Source: Anaerosporobacter sp031551385
GTDB lineage: Bacteria > Bacillota > Clostridia > Lachnospirales > Lachnospiraceae
Reading direction: 5' to 3'
NCBI RefSeq assembly: GCF_031551385.1
Contig: NZ_JAVBNS010000153.1
Span: forward strand, 1-43,705
DNA: 43,705 bases
Position numbers and translations under genes: made by a program
The notes under the pieces: model-generated
Databases searched by the model: none
Seen by the model: only the letters and a program-made list of their open reading frames with translations
Told to the model about the DNA's origin: nothing
In this document: positions 14,424 to 23,097 of the stretch, one piece after another
Layout of the letters: each line of letters begins with the position of its first letter
Numbering within the stretch: the stretch's first letter is position 1

Positions 14424-15993
14424 AAAGCTGGTAGGTGTGACACTTTGTAATACATGGGGAATTAATGTAGCGAGATATTCAAAGGATAAGAAAAAGATAA
14501 GAAATGTATGGTTGATGGGATTTACATTTTTGTTGCTTGCCTGCATGGGAGTATTCTATATAACGATGCTTGCATATGGGTTATGTAAGGTCGGGGCAGC
14601 AGATATTATTCCTGCTTATATTGTAATGATAACAAGTCTTGTAATTCTAGTCTTTTCAATACTCAAGGCGGGAAGTATTCTGTTCCAGATGAAGACCTAT
14701 GATTTGTTGATATCCATGCCAATGAAACCATCAACAATTGTAACAAGCCGTTTTATTAGCATGTATGTTGGTAATTTGGTATTAAGTATGTTTACCGTAA
14801 TACCAAGTTCCATTGTGTATGGAATCTATCAGAAGCCGAATATAGGGTTTTGTGTAATGATAGTGATTGGAACTTTTTTGCTACCGCTAATACCAATGAC
14901 GATAGCGACTGCAATTGGTGCAATCGTTATTGCCATTAGTTCAAGGATGAAACATAAGAATCTAGTTACGATTCTATTATCCTTGCTATTAACAATGGCG
15001 GCATTAATACTGCCTATGAGTATGTCAACAACAGAAACAGAACTGAATCTTGAGATGTTAGCAGATATATCAGCAATGCTCGAAAAACAAATCTTTTCGA
15101 TGTACCCTCCTGCAAAGCTGTTTTCACAAGGCGTAATTGAACAGAATATAGTATCTTTTTTAGGATTCGTAGCAGTATCAATTGGTGTGTTCTTATTGCT
15201 AATTGTACTTGTACAATGGAAGTTTGTTGCAATATGCAGTGCGATTAATGCCAATGTTGCAAAACGCAATTTTGTTATGAAAGAGATGAAAGCTGGTTCA
15301 GCATTAATGGCATTATATAAGAAAGAGTTACGAAGATATTTTTCTTCTGCGATTTATGTTTTGAATACTATGGTTGGACACGTTATGCTTGTAGGTGCAT
15401 GTATTGCCATTGCTGTTATGGGGGTAAAAGAGTTTGAATCGACATTGCAGATGTCAGGTGTTGTGAATCAAGCGATGCCCCTTGTTATGGCGGCGATGTG
15501 CTCTCTTATGTCTACAACAACGAGTGCGATTTCGTTAGAAGGAAAACAATGGTGGATACCAAAGTCCATGCCAGTAAGCACGAAAACGGTACTAGACAGC
15601 AAGATATTGGTCAATCTCACAATTGCAACACCTTTTTTATTCGTATCTGAAATAATCATGTTCTTTACAATTAAGACTTCTGTTTTAGGATATATTATGA
15701 TGGTGTTAGTTCCCGTTGTATATGTAGTATTTGTTTCGGTAGTGGGTATAGCAATCAATTTGCGTATGCCAGTGTTTAACTGGGAGACAGAAGCTGTAGT
15801 AGTGAAACAAGGAGCGGCAACGTTTATAGCAATGCTACTGTATTTTATAATTCTGTTAGTTCCAAGTGGGATAATGGTGTTTTTAAGTAATATAGATTCG
15901 AATTATATTATGGGAATTACGGTTATTGCGCTTAGTGGAGTAACAGGTTTTATTTATCAGAGCAATAATAAGAAAATATTGAATCAGATTTAA
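14407..15993 (+). CDS. ABC exporter permease with about 12 membrane segments
   Basis: A 528-residue very hydrophobic protein. I count about twelve membrane segments in two halves, separated near residues 270-315 by a soluble stretch ending KAGSALMALYKKELRRYF, a typical join of ABC-2 type modules. ATG 14407 lies 10 bases after GGAGG and overlaps the end of the ATPase gene by 17 bases, implying translational coupling. Its size (twice a normal ABC-2 permease) suggests a fused pair that works with a homodimeric ATPase. The substrate cannot be inferred. Confidence 0.88.
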   Translation: MLRQIRKLVGVTLCNTWGINVARYSKDKKKIRNVWLMGFTFLLLACMGVFYITMLAYGLCKVGAADIIPAYIVMITSLVILVFSILKAGSILFQMKTYDLLISMPMKPSTIVTSRFISMYVGNLVLSMFTVIPSSIVYGIYQKPNIGFCVMIVIGTFLLPLIPMTIATAIGAIVIAISSRMKHKNLVTILLSLLLTMAALILPMSMSTTETELNLEMLADISAMLEKQIFSMYPPAKLFSQGVIEQNIVSFLGFVAVSIGVFLLLIVLVQWKFVAICSAINANVAKRNFVMKEMKAGSALMALYKKELRRYFSSAIYVLNTMVGHVMLVGACIAIAVMGVKEFESTLQMSGVVNQAMPLVMAAMCSLMSTTTSAISLEGKQWWIPKSMPVSTKTVLDSKILVNLTIATPFLFVSEIIMFFTIKTSVLGYIMMVLVPVVYVVFVSVVGIAINLRMPVFNWETEAVVVKQGAATFIAMLLYFIILLVPSGIMVFLSNIDSNYIMGITVIALSGVTGFIYQSNNKKILNQI

Positions 15994-16008
15994 TAAGAAA
16001 TAAAAAAT

Positions 16009-16042
16009 AAATGGGGCGGTCATATTTGTGACTGTCCCATTT
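16009..16042. terminator. Bidirectional terminator between convergent operons
   Basis: AAATGGGGCGGTCA pairs with TGACTGTCCCATTT. A-rich sequence on the left and a T-rich short tail on the right allow use on both strands, separating the plus-strand exporter from the minus-strand operon ending at 16099. Confidence 0.7.
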
Positions 16043-16098
16043 GAAAATGTGTTTTATGATTGAGAAATTGAATGATTTGAATATCTAGAAATGTTTTA

Positions 16099-16764
16099 TT
16101 AACAGAAAAATTCTTGATTTGAATGTTCTGAAAGCAGTGGTTTTCCGTTTACCAATTCAATTACATCATCACAGAGAATGTCAATATCTTCTGCGTGGTG
16201 TGATGTTAGTAGAATTGTTTTTCCTTGCTCTTTTAACTGTAAAAAAAGTTTTCTCATATCATCTACACCTTTATAATCTAGTCCGTTCATAGGCTCATCA
16301 AGTATTAATATATCTGGGTCTTCCATGATTGCTTGTGCAATTCCTAGTCGCTGTTTCATTCCGAGAGAATATTTGCCAACATGTTTTTTTGAATGTGGAT
16401 CAAGTCCAACAAGAGTTAATGTATCGATAATCTGTTGTTTGGAAATCTTATTATGGATAGAAGACAGAAAACGTAGGTTTTGATAGCCAGTATAATTAGG
16501 AAGAAAACCTGGTGAATTAATAATAATGCCAATATTATCGGGAATATCAATATCTTTACCAATGATTTTTCCATCTACTTCAATACTTCCAGAAGTTAAA
16601 GTTAGAAGTCCACAGATAGATTTTAATAATACACTTTTTCCAGAGCCATTACGGCCGATTATTCCATGAACTTGCCCTTGTGTAAAATCTAAACTAACGT
16701 GATCTAAAACGGTTGCTTCACCGAATTTTTTTGTAGCATTTTTTACAGAGATGCTTATATTCAT
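16099..16764 (-). CDS. ABC transporter ATP-binding protein (last gene of the minus-strand operon)
   Basis: A 221-residue ABC ATPase. Walker A GRNGSGKSV (37-45), signature YSLGMKQRLGIAQA, Walker B ILILDEPMNGLD and the His switch in LTSHHAED are present. The Walker A ends in SV rather than the usual ST/TT. Its ATG overlaps the stop of the preceding permease as ATGA, so the two are translationally coupled. Together with two six-helix permeases it forms a one-ATPase, two-permease unit, the arrangement of LanFEG-type self-immunity transporters. The match is in architecture only; the substrate is not established. Confidence 0.92.
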   Translation of the reverse strand: MNISISVKNATKKFGEATVLDHVSLDFTQGQVHGIIGRNGSGKSVLLKSICGLLTLTSGSIEVDGKIIGKDIDIPDNIGIIINSPGFLPNYTGYQNLRFLSSIHNKISKQQIIDTLTLVGLDPHSKKHVGKYSLGMKQRLGIAQAIMEDPDILILDEPMNGLDYKGVDDMRKLFLQLKEQGKTILLTSHHAEDIDILCDDVIELVNGKPLLSEHSNQEFFC

Positions 16765-17624
16765 TCTTCTTCTCCCCCTTTTGTCTTTATTTTAAAAAGC
16801 TGTAAGGCATATAATATAACAAGAGATAGGATAATTCCTATAATACAAAAACGATAACAATAGGTAAACGTTGGATTACGAGTTGTATGTTTGAAATCTA
16901 TTATACTTAATTTGCTCCATGAAAGTGGTGAAAACCATAACCATCTAGCATAGACGATATCGGTAGCTAAGAAGAAATCGAATAGAATAAAAAATGTGCC
17001 TACTAAAATGCCAGCATGAAATTTGGGTGTAATCATATTAAAGATATATACGAGTAAGCCAATAAGCAGTAAAGACAGAGCCATAAGACAATAACTATGG
17101 AACATAGCTTGAAGCGGTGTGAAGTGCTTAACAATGCTGGATGAATAGTGCAGTGTTTCTAGATTAAGGACGGATAGATTCGGTTCAGAGAGCGTACCAA
17201 TAACCTTTCCCCAATCGGCATTCCATTCCATATGTGTTAGATTCAATATAATTGGTAAAAACATAACAAGAAAACTATATACAATTGCAGTGAACACAAT
17301 ATATAAGCATTGTCCTAAATAGTAAGGAAGATGTTTGCTTCGTATAATAATATAGTCGTGTATGATTGTAATTCTTGGTACTGTGCATACAAAGGGAATA
17401 TAAAGTGTAAGAACGAATACTTTTAACATACGCGTGGAAGTAATAAAGGGTAGAAACCAAGGAGCTACTTTGTATCCAACAGTATTAGCAAAGGACATAG
17501 TTTCTTGTGTATATTGATAAAGAAGAATACATAGAATCAGAAACAGAGTCCATGTTTGGTATTCAGCCAATCGTTGGCGTAATTCAATCATAAAGCAACG
17601 AAAAGATTGTCTAAGTATCCGCAT
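16761..17624 (-). CDS. ABC-2 type permease subunit, six membrane segments
   Basis: A 287-residue membrane protein; I count six hydrophobic segments (for example TWTLFLILCILLYQY and IGIILSLVILYALQLF). The start is taken as the ATG at 17624 (MRILRQSFRC), 12 bases from AAAGGA; the in-frame ATG at 17633 is an alternative but lies against the binding site. The gene overlaps the end of the upstream permease gene by about 14 bases. It is similar in size and layout, but not obviously in sequence, to its upstream neighbour, as expected for a heterodimeric permease pair. Confidence 0.82.
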   Translation of the reverse strand: MRILRQSFRCFMIELRQRLAEYQTWTLFLILCILLYQYTQETMSFANTVGYKVAPWFLPFITSTRMLKVFVLTLYIPFVCTVPRITIIHDYIIIRSKHLPYYLGQCLYIVFTAIVYSFLVMFLPIILNLTHMEWNADWGKVIGTLSEPNLSVLNLETLHYSSSIVKHFTPLQAMFHSYCLMALSLLLIGLLVYIFNMITPKFHAGILVGTFFILFDFFLATDIVYARWLWFSPLSWSKLSIIDFKHTTRNPTFTYCYRFCIIGIILSLVILYALQLFKIKTKGGEEE

Positions 17625-18408
17625 GTTTAACATTCCTTTCCACTTGGGAGACAAAGATACTTCCAAGCAAGAGTACTATAATGAGTAAGATAAGATGGGT
17701 ACCGATAAAACTTGTTGTAACAGAGCCTAGATTCAGATTGGCTTTGGTAAAGCAGTATACACAAAATCGTGGGTTGATTGCATAGGAAATTTTGTCTGTA
17801 AAATAATAGATAAGAAAGGGCGAAACCAATATAACAAAACGATCAGCAATAAGCGTAGATATAATTAAACCACAGGAAACAAATACAGTACATAGGCTTG
17901 ATAGAATGGAGGACTTTATAATAAAAAATAAAAAGGGATGTCCTGCTAGAATAACAACATGATAAGGTTCCCACATCATATCTACTGCAGTACTTACAGG
18001 GAAAAACATACACAGTATAAAGAGCAGTAACATCAGCCCCACAAATATGCAGACCCATGTAATGGTGATAATGGAGAAAAATAATGTTCTTCCATATGTA
18101 GTGGCGTTTGTTCGAATTAGCGTATATGTGGAAGCGTTCTCTTTTTTGTCATGATAGTAAAAAAGGCCAGCAGGTAGCATAGCAATGATGAAAATTAATT
18201 CTAAAAACCAGCCATCTGTTGTTGTGGAATTAAAAATATAAATAACGGAATAAAAATTTGGATTGTCTCCTTCTTGAATAACATTCGTAAGAACATCCAT
18301 ATTGGAGAGAATGCAAATAACAGGAACCAGTAAAATGGCACACCAAAATCCATATCTTATAAGTGAACGTTTTATTTCCATTAAAAATTGATTGAATGAG
18401 AGTAGCAT
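17611..18408 (-). CDS. ABC-2 type permease subunit, six membrane segments
   Basis: A 265-residue membrane protein with about six helices (AILLVPVICIL, LIFIIAMLPAGLFYY, WVCIFVGLMLLLFILCMF, then three more). The ATG at 18408 overlaps the stop of the upstream lipoprotein gene by one base (TAATG) and is preceded by AGAAAGG. Between helices 2 and 3 is YYHDKKENASTYTLIRTN, a cytoplasmic basic loop common in ABC-2 permeases near the ATPase contact. It is the first permease of the minus-strand operon. Confidence 0.82.
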   Translation of the reverse strand: MLLSFNQFLMEIKRSLIRYGFWCAILLVPVICILSNMDVLTNVIQEGDNPNFYSVIYIFNSTTTDGWFLELIFIIAMLPAGLFYYHDKKENASTYTLIRTNATTYGRTLFFSIITITWVCIFVGLMLLLFILCMFFPVSTAVDMMWEPYHVVILAGHPFLFFIIKSSILSSLCTVFVSCGLIISTLIADRFVILVSPFLIYYFTDKISYAINPRFCVYCFTKANLNLGSVTTSFIGTHLILLIIVLLLGSIFVSQVERNVKHADT

Positions 18409-19535
18409 TATCGGATCCTTTCTCCTGTAACGGCATGGAATAGCATGGAAGTTCCTCGAGTAAATGTTTCGTATTCATATTCCACTTTTTTCTCAGCTAA
18501 TACAGACCAAACAGGAGTCATTATATATTCCAATGTGTCTGCATTGGTTAATATAGGAGCCATGCAAAATTCGATTCGTGTAATTGTTACATCTGTATCA
18601 AGTATGAGATTACGATATTCATATTTAATGTGTTCTAATAAATCCTCAATAGGAAGAATACTACCTTCTAAAGAACCAGTTTCTGCAACAGAATAGGTGC
18701 GTTCAATTTGAAAACAGACAAGCTCTTTCTTGCTGATACAAGCAAATAGTGTACTGCCGTTTTCTAAAAATGCAATGCCATTGACATTTTGGCTATAGTT
18801 TCCTGTAAAGATATTTTCTCCATGACACTCGATATTCCAAAGCATATAGTAACATTCATCATCAGTATTCCAATTTACATCAATATCAAATTTATTGATA
18901 TGATCCCAAAAAAGTTCATTGCTATCTACTTTCTGTAACATCTCTGCATAATAGGATTTATCAATAGCAAAAAATACATAAGGTTCTGGAGCGAGTTCGA
19001 TATTGAGGGAATTGGCCTTATCACGTATGGTGTCTTTTGCTGATTCCGGTGTAAATGTTTCTAAATCTTTTGCTTGACTTTCAGTAAGTAAACTTTCGCA
19101 GTGTTGAAATAGAGTTTCAGAATTATCCTCGAAATGCATAGAGCCAAATAGTGCATTAAGGTATGTGATATAATCCATGCTCTGAAACCACAGAATGGTA
19201 GAAAACATACTATTGGCATCTTCAGATTGAACAATCTTTACTGAATCAGAGCCATTGTCATATTCTTCGCCAATATTATCAAATAACACGTTATTAATCG
19301 TAGCAGGCTCAAAGATATTGAGTGTTGCAGGATAACTGTATACGGTTTGAGAATGGGGAGGGGTTATGTTAGCATCGACAATCAAATGCGAATCTAATGT
19401 TTGCTTAATGTGTTCTGGAATAAAGATATCTTTCTCAACAATAGTTGGATTAGTGGATTCATTTTTGGAGCAGGAAGACATTACACATAACATAATAAGT
19501 AAGCTATAGATATAGATGGATTTTTTTGTTTTCAT
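18408..19535 (-). CDS. Lipoprotein of unknown function, second gene of the secreted-protein operon
   Basis: A 375-residue protein with a lipoprotein signal: KTKK, a hydrophobic core, then the lipobox VMSSC with the lipidated Cys at 22. The rest is soluble and acidic, with no motif I recognise. It would be anchored on the outer face of the membrane. Its place, between a secreted small protein and an ABC transporter and overlapping the permease gene by one base, is that of an immunity lipoprotein or of a substrate-binding or folding partner. The AGAGGAG site stands before the ATG at 19535. Length is too great for a typical LanI-type lipoprotein, so the analogy is only positional. Confidence 0.8.
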   Translation of the reverse strand: MKTKKSIYIYSLLIMLCVMSSCSKNESTNPTIVEKDIFIPEHIKQTLDSHLIVDANITPPHSQTVYSYPATLNIFEPATINNVLFDNIGEEYDNGSDSVKIVQSEDANSMFSTILWFQSMDYITYLNALFGSMHFEDNSETLFQHCESLLTESQAKDLETFTPESAKDTIRDKANSLNIELAPEPYVFFAIDKSYYAEMLQKVDSNELFWDHINKFDIDVNWNTDDECYYMLWNIECHGENIFTGNYSQNVNGIAFLENGSTLFACISKKELVCFQIERTYSVAETGSLEGSILPIEDLLEHIKYEYRNLILDTDVTITRIEFCMAPILTNADTLEYIMTPVWSVLAEKKVEYEYETFTRGTSMLFHAVTGERIR

Positions 19536-19552
19536 AATAGCATCTCCTCTAG

Positions 19553-19602
19553 TAACTACTTCAACAATAGTATATATTAAGAGTATATTGTTGAAGTAGT
19601 TA
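19553..19602 (-). promoter_or_regulatory. Perfect 17-base-pair hairpin between the first and second gene of the minus operon
   Basis: TAACTACTTCAACAATA (19553-19569) is the exact complement of 19586-19602 with a 16-base AT loop. It lies between the stop of the small secreted protein (19619) and the start of the lipoprotein (19535). On the minus strand no T-run follows, so it is not a standard terminator. It is more likely a processing, stability or partial-termination element that leaves the first gene more highly expressed than the rest. Confidence 0.7.
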
Positions 19603-19618
19603 GATAATAATTACTTAA

Positions 19619-20068
19619 TTAAGGAGTCCAATACCCTTCTGCTTGGCAGTCTCCTTTTGTACACCAACCATATAAGTTGTAATAACCAAATTTTTGTATA
19701 TAATCTGATTTGTAGTATAGTGTAATAATAGAAGAAGACGAAGAGGATTGAGTTCCATTATTCGTTGCCGTTGTTAATCCGCTGCTTACAGGGTCTTTAT
19801 ATAATAGTCTGCAATTGAAATTAGTATATGTATTTATCTTAGTTGATAAACCTACAGAAGCAGTAAGATACTCAGAATACTCTGTATATCCGAAGTTAAG
19901 TCTAGAACCAGCAGATTGATTGTTATCATCCTCTGTACCAAATTTAAGATTAAATTTAAATGGATTCATTTGTATTGAAGCATAACTGATAGTGCCACTT
20001 AAAGCTAACACTAAAGTAGAAAACAAAACGATCCGAAATTTCCTGCGCTGCTTAATTTTAGTTGACAT
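19619..20068 (-). CDS. Small secreted protein of unknown function (bacteriocin-like position)
   Basis: A 149-residue preprotein. Residues 1-30 form a signal peptide (basic KIKQRRKFR, hydrophobic core, likely cleavage after ISYA). The mature part, about 119 residues, is rich in Thr, Ser, Tyr and Asn and beta-like, with a poly-Ser run (SSSSSS near 108-113), one Cys at 86 and a close pair C136/C141 in YGWCTKGDCQ that could form a disulfide loop. The ATG at 20068 follows AGAAAGGAG; the frame extends upstream but without a better site. I find no family match. It is the first gene of an operon with a lipoprotein and an ABC transporter, hence a candidate antimicrobial, signal or surface protein. That role is inferred. 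Confidence 0.8.
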   Translation of the reverse strand: MSTKIKQRRKFRIVLFSTLVLALSGTISYASIQMNPFKFNLKFGTEDDNNQSAGSRLNFGYTEYSEYLTASVGLSTKINTYTNFNCRLLYKDPVSSGLTTATNNGTQSSSSSSIITLYYKSDYIQKFGYYNLYGWCTKGDCQAEGYWTP

Positions 20069-20152
20069 AATGTAAATCTCCTTTCTTAATAACAATAATA
20101 GTTTAATTGTAGTTATACAGCAACTGTATTTAATATATATGCGCATAACAAA

Positions 20153-20180
20153 AGTATACAATAAATACCAAAAAAGTCAA
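20153..20180 (-). promoter_or_regulatory. Promoter of the minus-strand secreted-protein/ABC operon
   Basis: On the minus strand TTGACT (20180-20175), a 16-base spacer and TATACT (20158-20153). The leader to the ATG at 20068 is about 75 bases and contains a short ACAGTTGCTGT palindrome-like element. Confidence 0.65.
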
Positions 20181-20301
20181 GGAGGTTATTGTAAAAAAAC
20201 CATTTATTTCAAAGAAAAATATTTACAAAAACCAGACATTATATTCTCACTTTCATCTTATAATAGTAAATAGGATATAGAATGTAAAAGGAAGGCATTG
20301 T

Positions 20302-20979
20302 ATGCGAAAACGTTTGTTATTATGTACATTACTAATTGTGTTTATTTTGAGTTTGACAGCATGTAAGAAAGCAGAGAATAGTAAGGGATTTATTCCGCCA
20401 ATGAAAGGTATTGTATGGGGGATGACACAAAAAGATGCATTGAAAGTTATTGGTGATGCGAAATACGAAACAATAGAGCTTGATGATGGAATGCATGTAG
20501 CAGTTATTTTGGCTGATCCAATCACACAATTTGGATCAGAAGCACAAATCTATCTACTGTTCTCAAAGGAATTGTGTAAGAATACAGAGAGTGGAGGAAG
20601 GTTACAGGCAGTTGTATTAAGGTATCCGAATATAACAGAGGAACAATTGCTTACGAATATGACAGACGAGATAGGAGATGTAACAAGAGACTCCTCTCCA
20701 ATGAAGGAAGTTAAGAATTACATATGGGATAGTAAAGATGTTTTGAAAGACTTATCAAAGAATGATTATGAGAAAATTACGAACTTCTTGGAAAATAATG
20801 AGCAAGCAAGAAATCTTGTTGATCCAGATAATGGAATTGTATTAGATGTTTCGGCGGAACAACAACCAATTAATGCAATTGCGTTAAAAAAGATAACAAC
20901 GAATGATGGTGATTCTTTAAGTGTAGTATATTATGGAGACTGGGCATATTTATTGAAGGTAATAAATGAAGAACAGTAA
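20302..20979 (+). CDS. Lipoprotein of unknown function, divergent to the secreted-protein operon
   Basis: A 225-residue protein with a lipoprotein signal (MRKRLLLCTLLIVF, lipobox LTAC, lipidated Cys at 21). After a short linker comes MKGIVWGMTQKDALKVIG, a motif like the WGMTxxeV...G of SmpA/OmlA-type small folds, followed by alternating strands. It is not otherwise recognised. TATAAT at 20259-20264 is a likely -10; no good -35 is seen. The gene is divergently placed 140 bases from the bacteriocin-like operon, so shared control is possible. The start follows AAAGGAAGG. Confidence 0.75.
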   Translation: MRKRLLLCTLLIVFILSLTACKKAENSKGFIPPMKGIVWGMTQKDALKVIGDAKYETIELDDGMHVAVILADPITQFGSEAQIYLLFSKELCKNTESGGRLQAVVLRYPNITEEQLLTNMTDEIGDVTRDSSPMKEVKNYIWDSKDVLKDLSKNDYEKITNFLENNEQARNLVDPDNGIVLDVSAEQQPINAIALKKITTNDGDSLSVVYYGDWAYLLKVINEEQ

Positions 20980-21001
20980 TTGAGAATAATTTTTTATATA
21001 T

Positions 21002-21046
21002 AGGGTAATAGACTAATTGCAATGATAAGTTAGTTCTATTACCCTA
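21002..21046. terminator. Stable hairpin after the divergent lipoprotein gene
   Basis: AGGGTAATAGACTAA pairs with TTAGTTCTATTACCCT. No T-run follows on the plus strand, so termination efficiency is uncertain; it may instead be a protein-binding palindrome. Confidence 0.5.
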
Positions 21047-21124
21047 AAAAGATGTAAAAATTAAGTGAAAAATAAAGATGACAAATTGTATGCCAAAGAA
21101 TACAAGAAATCGACAGTAGATAGG

Positions 21125-21154
21125 GTTGAAGTTTTGAAAAATGAGTAGTATAAT
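21125..21154 (+). promoter_or_regulatory. Promoter of the chemoreceptor gene
   Basis: TTGAAG at 21125-21130, an 18-base spacer, and TATAAT at 21149-21154. This looks like a housekeeping promoter rather than the flagellar sigma-28 type (TAAA...GCCGATAA) usual for chemoreceptors. Confidence 0.55.
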
Positions 21155-21213
21155 GCTCAAGTCATATTATGATATAGGCAAAAAAGGCCTAACACATTCC
21201 AAGGAGGATTTTT

Positions 21214-22938
21214 ATGAATAATTTAAAAGTAGGTGCTAAATTAGCACTAGGTTTTGGAGTTGCTATTCTAGCGATTATATATATCGGGATTTCTAGTTAC
21301 ATTAGTTTGGGGAAACTGAATGAAGGACAAGTAGATATGTATTCATGTGGTAAAAGTCTAGCAGCTATTAGTGGGACAGATTCTGAGATGAGAAATGTTC
21401 GCGTAGCATTGCAGATATTATTAAATGAGAAACAAAAAGATAAGGCGCAGATGAAAATCCAAGAGATAAACACTGCATATGGAGTTATTGATGAAAAACT
21501 AGCAGAATATAAAACATATTTGAATGGAAATTCAGAGGATACGGCAAATCTGGAAGAGCTTGAGAATAAGATAACTGTTTTTAAAGCTTCTCTTGAGGAA
21601 GTTAAGTCTGCTGTTTTAGCAGGAGATTATGTTTTGGCTAATGATTTAGCATACAGTGGTACATATCCAACTGTGAGAAACGAAGTTTTTACACAGTTAC
21701 AAACTATGCTTAATTGGAACATTACTGCAATGGAGAATACAAGTGTTGAAGGGGAAGCAATCTATAATAAATCAGAAGTTAGTATCGTAGTGACGATTGG
21801 TTTTGCAATTCTTATTTCAGTGAGTTTGGCAATTTTTATTGCACTTGGGATTACAAAAGGACTACAATATATGCAGAAATTAGCAGGAGATATTGCTGAT
21901 GGGGATTTAACAGTTGCTTTTGATAAAAAAATGTTAAAACGAAAAGATGAAGTTGGCAAGCTTTCGGTAGCATTAAACGAAATGAAGGATAAAACACATA
22001 AAGTGATAGCAGAAATTGTGTTATCAAGTAATGAAATATTAGATATGTCTGATGAATCGAATCAACGTTTTGTTGAGCTAAATCGATTTATTCAAGAAAT
22101 TTCAGCAGCGACGGAAGAACTTTCGGCTGGAATGGAAGAAACAGCAGCTTCAGCAGAAGAATTAAATGCAACAGCGGAAGAGATTGATAATGCGGTAGAG
22201 GTAGTTGCTTCTAGATCTCAGGATGGTGCTAAAATGGCAGGAGAAATTGCTAGCCGTGCTAATAGTTTGAAAGAAGATTTTACTGTTGCAAAAGGAAAAG
22301 CAGATGATACATTCTACGCGATTAGAGACGGTTTGGAGGAATCGCTTGAGGAAGCTAAGAGCGTTGAAAAGGTTAATTCTCTTGCAGATGCAATTTTAGG
22401 AATTGCTGACCAGACGAACTTACTTGCGTTAAATGCAGCGATAGAAGCGGCTAGAGCAGGGGAAGCAGGGAAAGGTTTTGCGGTTGTTGCAGATGAAATT
22501 AGAAATCTAGCGGAAAATTCAAAGGAAACAGCTACTCAGATTTTAAGTGTTGCAAGTACGGTAATAGAATCTGTTGATTCATTAGTTGGTGATGCACATA
22601 AACTACTCAAATTTGTTGCAGATGATGTTACAAATGATTATGTATCTATGTTAGATGCGACTGCTGATTATAGTAGTGCGGCTAGAGATGTGGATGATAT
22701 GACTGCTGATTTTAGTGCTACTTCTGAGGAATTGCAAGCATCTATTCAAGCAGTAGTAACTACGGTTGGAGAGGTTACTAGGGCGGCTGCCGAAGGTGCA
22801 GAAACAACAGGTGGTATTGCAGAACAGGTTAGTAAGGTTGCTAATAATGCTGAGGTTGTTATGGGGAACATGAACGAGACAAAGGATAACGCAATCAAAT
22901 TAGGAAATTTAGTTAAAGGATTTAAAGTTAATTTCTAG
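21214..22938 (+). CDS. Methyl-accepting chemotaxis protein
   Basis: A 574-residue receptor. A membrane helix near the N-terminus (about 9-30) and a second at about 188-212 bracket a 155-residue helical sensor of the 4HB_MCP type. A HAMP linker follows (GLQYMQKLAGDIADGDL), then a long coiled-coil signalling domain. Its tip, ADQTNLLALNAAIEAARAGE near residues 398-417, is the highly conserved CheA/CheW contact. There is no C-terminal pentapeptide for CheR docking. Its ligand is unknown. No other chemotaxis or flagellar gene is in the window. The AAGGAGG site precedes ATG 21214. Confidence 0.96.
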   Translation: MNNLKVGAKLALGFGVAILAIIYIGISSYISLGKLNEGQVDMYSCGKSLAAISGTDSEMRNVRVALQILLNEKQKDKAQMKIQEINTAYGVIDEKLAEYKTYLNGNSEDTANLEELENKITVFKASLEEVKSAVLAGDYVLANDLAYSGTYPTVRNEVFTQLQTMLNWNITAMENTSVEGEAIYNKSEVSIVVTIGFAILISVSLAIFIALGITKGLQYMQKLAGDIADGDLTVAFDKKMLKRKDEVGKLSVALNEMKDKTHKVIAEIVLSSNEILDMSDESNQRFVELNRFIQEISAATEELSAGMEETAASAEELNATAEEIDNAVEVVASRSQDGAKMAGEIASRANSLKEDFTVAKGKADDTFYAIRDGLEESLEEAKSVEKVNSLADAILGIADQTNLLALNAAIEAARAGEAGKGFAVVADEIRNLAENSKETATQILSVASTVIESVDSLVGDAHKLLKFVADDVTNDYVSMLDATADYSSAARDVDDMTADFSATSEELQASIQAVVTTVGEVTRAAAEGAETTGGIAEQVSKVANNAEVVMGNMNETKDNAIKLGNLVKGFKVNF

Positions 22939-22974
22939 TGAAATGATGTTCCTTAGTTTACCTTAGATGACTTT

Positions 22975-23010
22975 ATGTTGCTGTGAACGTTTTGTGTGAA
23001 CAGTAACGAC
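22975..23010 (+). repeat. Short hairpin repeat, copy 2 of 3
   Basis: CTGTGAACGTTTTGTGTGAA with CAGTAACGAC after it differs from the copy at 7908-7941 at only a few bases. TTGCTGT and ACAGTAA can pair. It sits between the chemoreceptor and the promoter of the next gene and could serve as a weak terminator for the former. Confidence 0.65.
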
Positions 23011-23022
23011 TTTATTCAAAAA

Positions 23023-23051
23023 TTGACATTAATTATAGGGGATGTTAAAGT
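23023..23051 (+). promoter_or_regulatory. Putative promoter of the membrane hydrolase gene
   Basis: A perfect -35, TTGACA at 23023-23028, with TAAAGT at 23046-23051 after 17 bases as a weak -10. Confidence 0.5.
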
Positions 23052-23097
23052 AGAAACGGATAAAGATTTGATGGGATAAACTACAAGGAGGACATAC

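Noticed and set aside
14829..15269. A 146-codon minus-strand frame inside the ABC permease gene
   Set aside because: It is the antisense shadow of a hydrophobic gene, with no start signal of its own.
19619..20068. Assignment of the secreted protein to the lactococcin 972 family
   Set aside because: The context is similar, but the mature sequence lacks the Gly/Trp pattern expected of that family and the associated large immunity membrane protein is missing.
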